Shown: positions 14,994 through 15,575 of the stretch, piece after piece
Layout: the number at the start of each line of letters is the position of its first letter
Numbering within the stretch: position 1 is the first letter of the stretch
Origin: JAGVJT01 sp964471225
Lineage (GTDB): Bacteria; Pseudomonadota; Gammaproteobacteria; Legionellales; Legionellaceae
DNA: 15,575 nt
Direction: 5' to 3'
NCBI GenBank assembly: GCA_964471225.1
Contig: CAYYEZ010000007.1
Span: forward strand, 1 to 15,575
Notes under the pieces: generated by a model
What the model saw: only the letters and a program-made list of their open reading frames with translations
The model's database searches: none
Told to the model about the DNA's origin: nothing
Program-made: the position numbers and the translations under genes

Positions 14994-15560
14994 TCACTTT
15001 CGATATTGCAATGTTTTTTGTAGTTGGATACTCGATGAAAAAATAGCACAAATTTCGGGATCTTCATCTTCTTCGCACTCACTTTGATGTTCTTCCTGGT
15101 CTTCATATATTGTGGTGAGTTTTGGTTTTGATGAAGCACCAAAGAATTCATACTTATTGATCTCTGGTCGAATTTTTTTAGGGACTGTAGATTTTTGAGG
15201 GGGCTCTATCTGCTGCTCCGAAAGAACTTTAGATTCAGCTGTAATCAAGGCGTTAAGCTCTTCCCAATCCATTTCATCTTCAGTATGTAATTTTTTTTCA
15301 GTCTCTTCTATTGTGGTTTCGTAGACTCCATCAATTTTTAGGAGTGTGTCATCATGTTCTTTTTTTAATTGAGCTTCACGCTGATAATATGCGGAGCAGA
15401 TGGTGGACATCATGTCTCGATATTCTTTATTCAAAATACCCCATGGTGTTTGATCAAGAGGACTACCTCCGGTATGATTTGATCTATATAAATGCATTTT
15501 GGTTAATGGCATGCTCTCCCAGCCATGTTCTTTAGCCAGCCTGATATTGTATTTTGTCAT
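14994..15560 (-). CDS. Acidic coiled-coil hypothetical protein
   Basis: The 188-aa protein is unrecognised. Residues ~47-118 are strongly helical and charged, likely coiled coil (YYQREAQLKKEHDD and onward). The following stretch is proline- and lysine-bearing. A very acidic patch (YEDQEEHQSECEEDEDPE) falls about 20-38 residues before the C-terminus. No signal peptide or membrane segment is seen. Low complexity and Glu-rich sequence near the C-terminus occur in Dot/Icm-secreted effectors, so an effector is possible but unproven. The frame stays open upstream of ATG 15560 to the window edge and no Shine-Dalgarno is visible, so the true start may lie outside. Confidence 0.6.
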   Translation of the reverse strand: MTKYNIRLAKEHGWESMPLTKMHLYRSNHTGGSPLDQTPWGILNKEYRDMMSTICSAYYQREAQLKKEHDDTLLKIDGVYETTIEETEKKLHTEDEMDWEELNALITAESKVLSEQQIEPPQKSTVPKKIRPEINKYEFFGASSKPKLTTIYEDQEEHQSECEEDEDPEICAIFSSSIQLQKTLQYRK

Positions 15561-15575
15561 AACACTGTGTACGTG

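Overview
The window looks like a chromosomal segment of a low-GC gammaproteobacterium. ValS, Tag, ProC, the HtrA-type protease and an isoleucine tRNA(CAU) with encoded CCA all read as gammaproteobacterial. The left-end 390-codon gene resembles a paralogous group I associate with Legionellales (Legionella/Coxiella-type intracellular bacteria), and the right-end gene encodes an acidic coiled-coil protein of the kind common in such genomes. Placement in Legionellales is an inference; no rRNA or other decisive marker is present.

Left third (1-3106): an accessory, repeat-rich region. A repeat-laden leader with short direct repeats and a perfect 21-bp palindrome precedes a 390-codon gene of unknown function with a markedly GC-rich 3' end. 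Convergent with it is a decayed ISKra4-family insertion sequence. Its transposase frame breaks at a run of ten G/C pairs, and its far end is fused to the C-terminal stub of a GNAT acetyltransferase.

Middle (3120-7821): a cluster of small-molecule modification genes. A GNAT enzyme and an unusual GNAT-cupin fusion lie on the minus strand. Divergent from the fusion is an SDR / NTF2-like / AAC(6')-like GNAT gene set on the plus strand. Next comes the most notable locus. A strong promoter drives a short structured RNA of about 60 nt that ends at its own intrinsic terminator, immediately ahead of an Abi_2/AbiF-type HEPN protein. This looks like an RNA-paired toxin-antitoxin or phage-defence module. 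It is followed by a remnant ISL3-type transposase end and a tRNA gene.

Right part (7916-14844): ordinary chromosomal genes. These are tRNA-Ile2(CAU); a periplasmic HtrA/Deg protease overlapping proC by one base; valS and tag, coupled by an ATGA overlap and convergent with proC; then an isochorismatase-like hydrolase and a type-2 3-hydroxyacyl-CoA dehydrogenase in one operon. A hairpin terminator separates this operon from an acidic, coiled-coil, possibly effector-like protein on the minus strand at the right edge.
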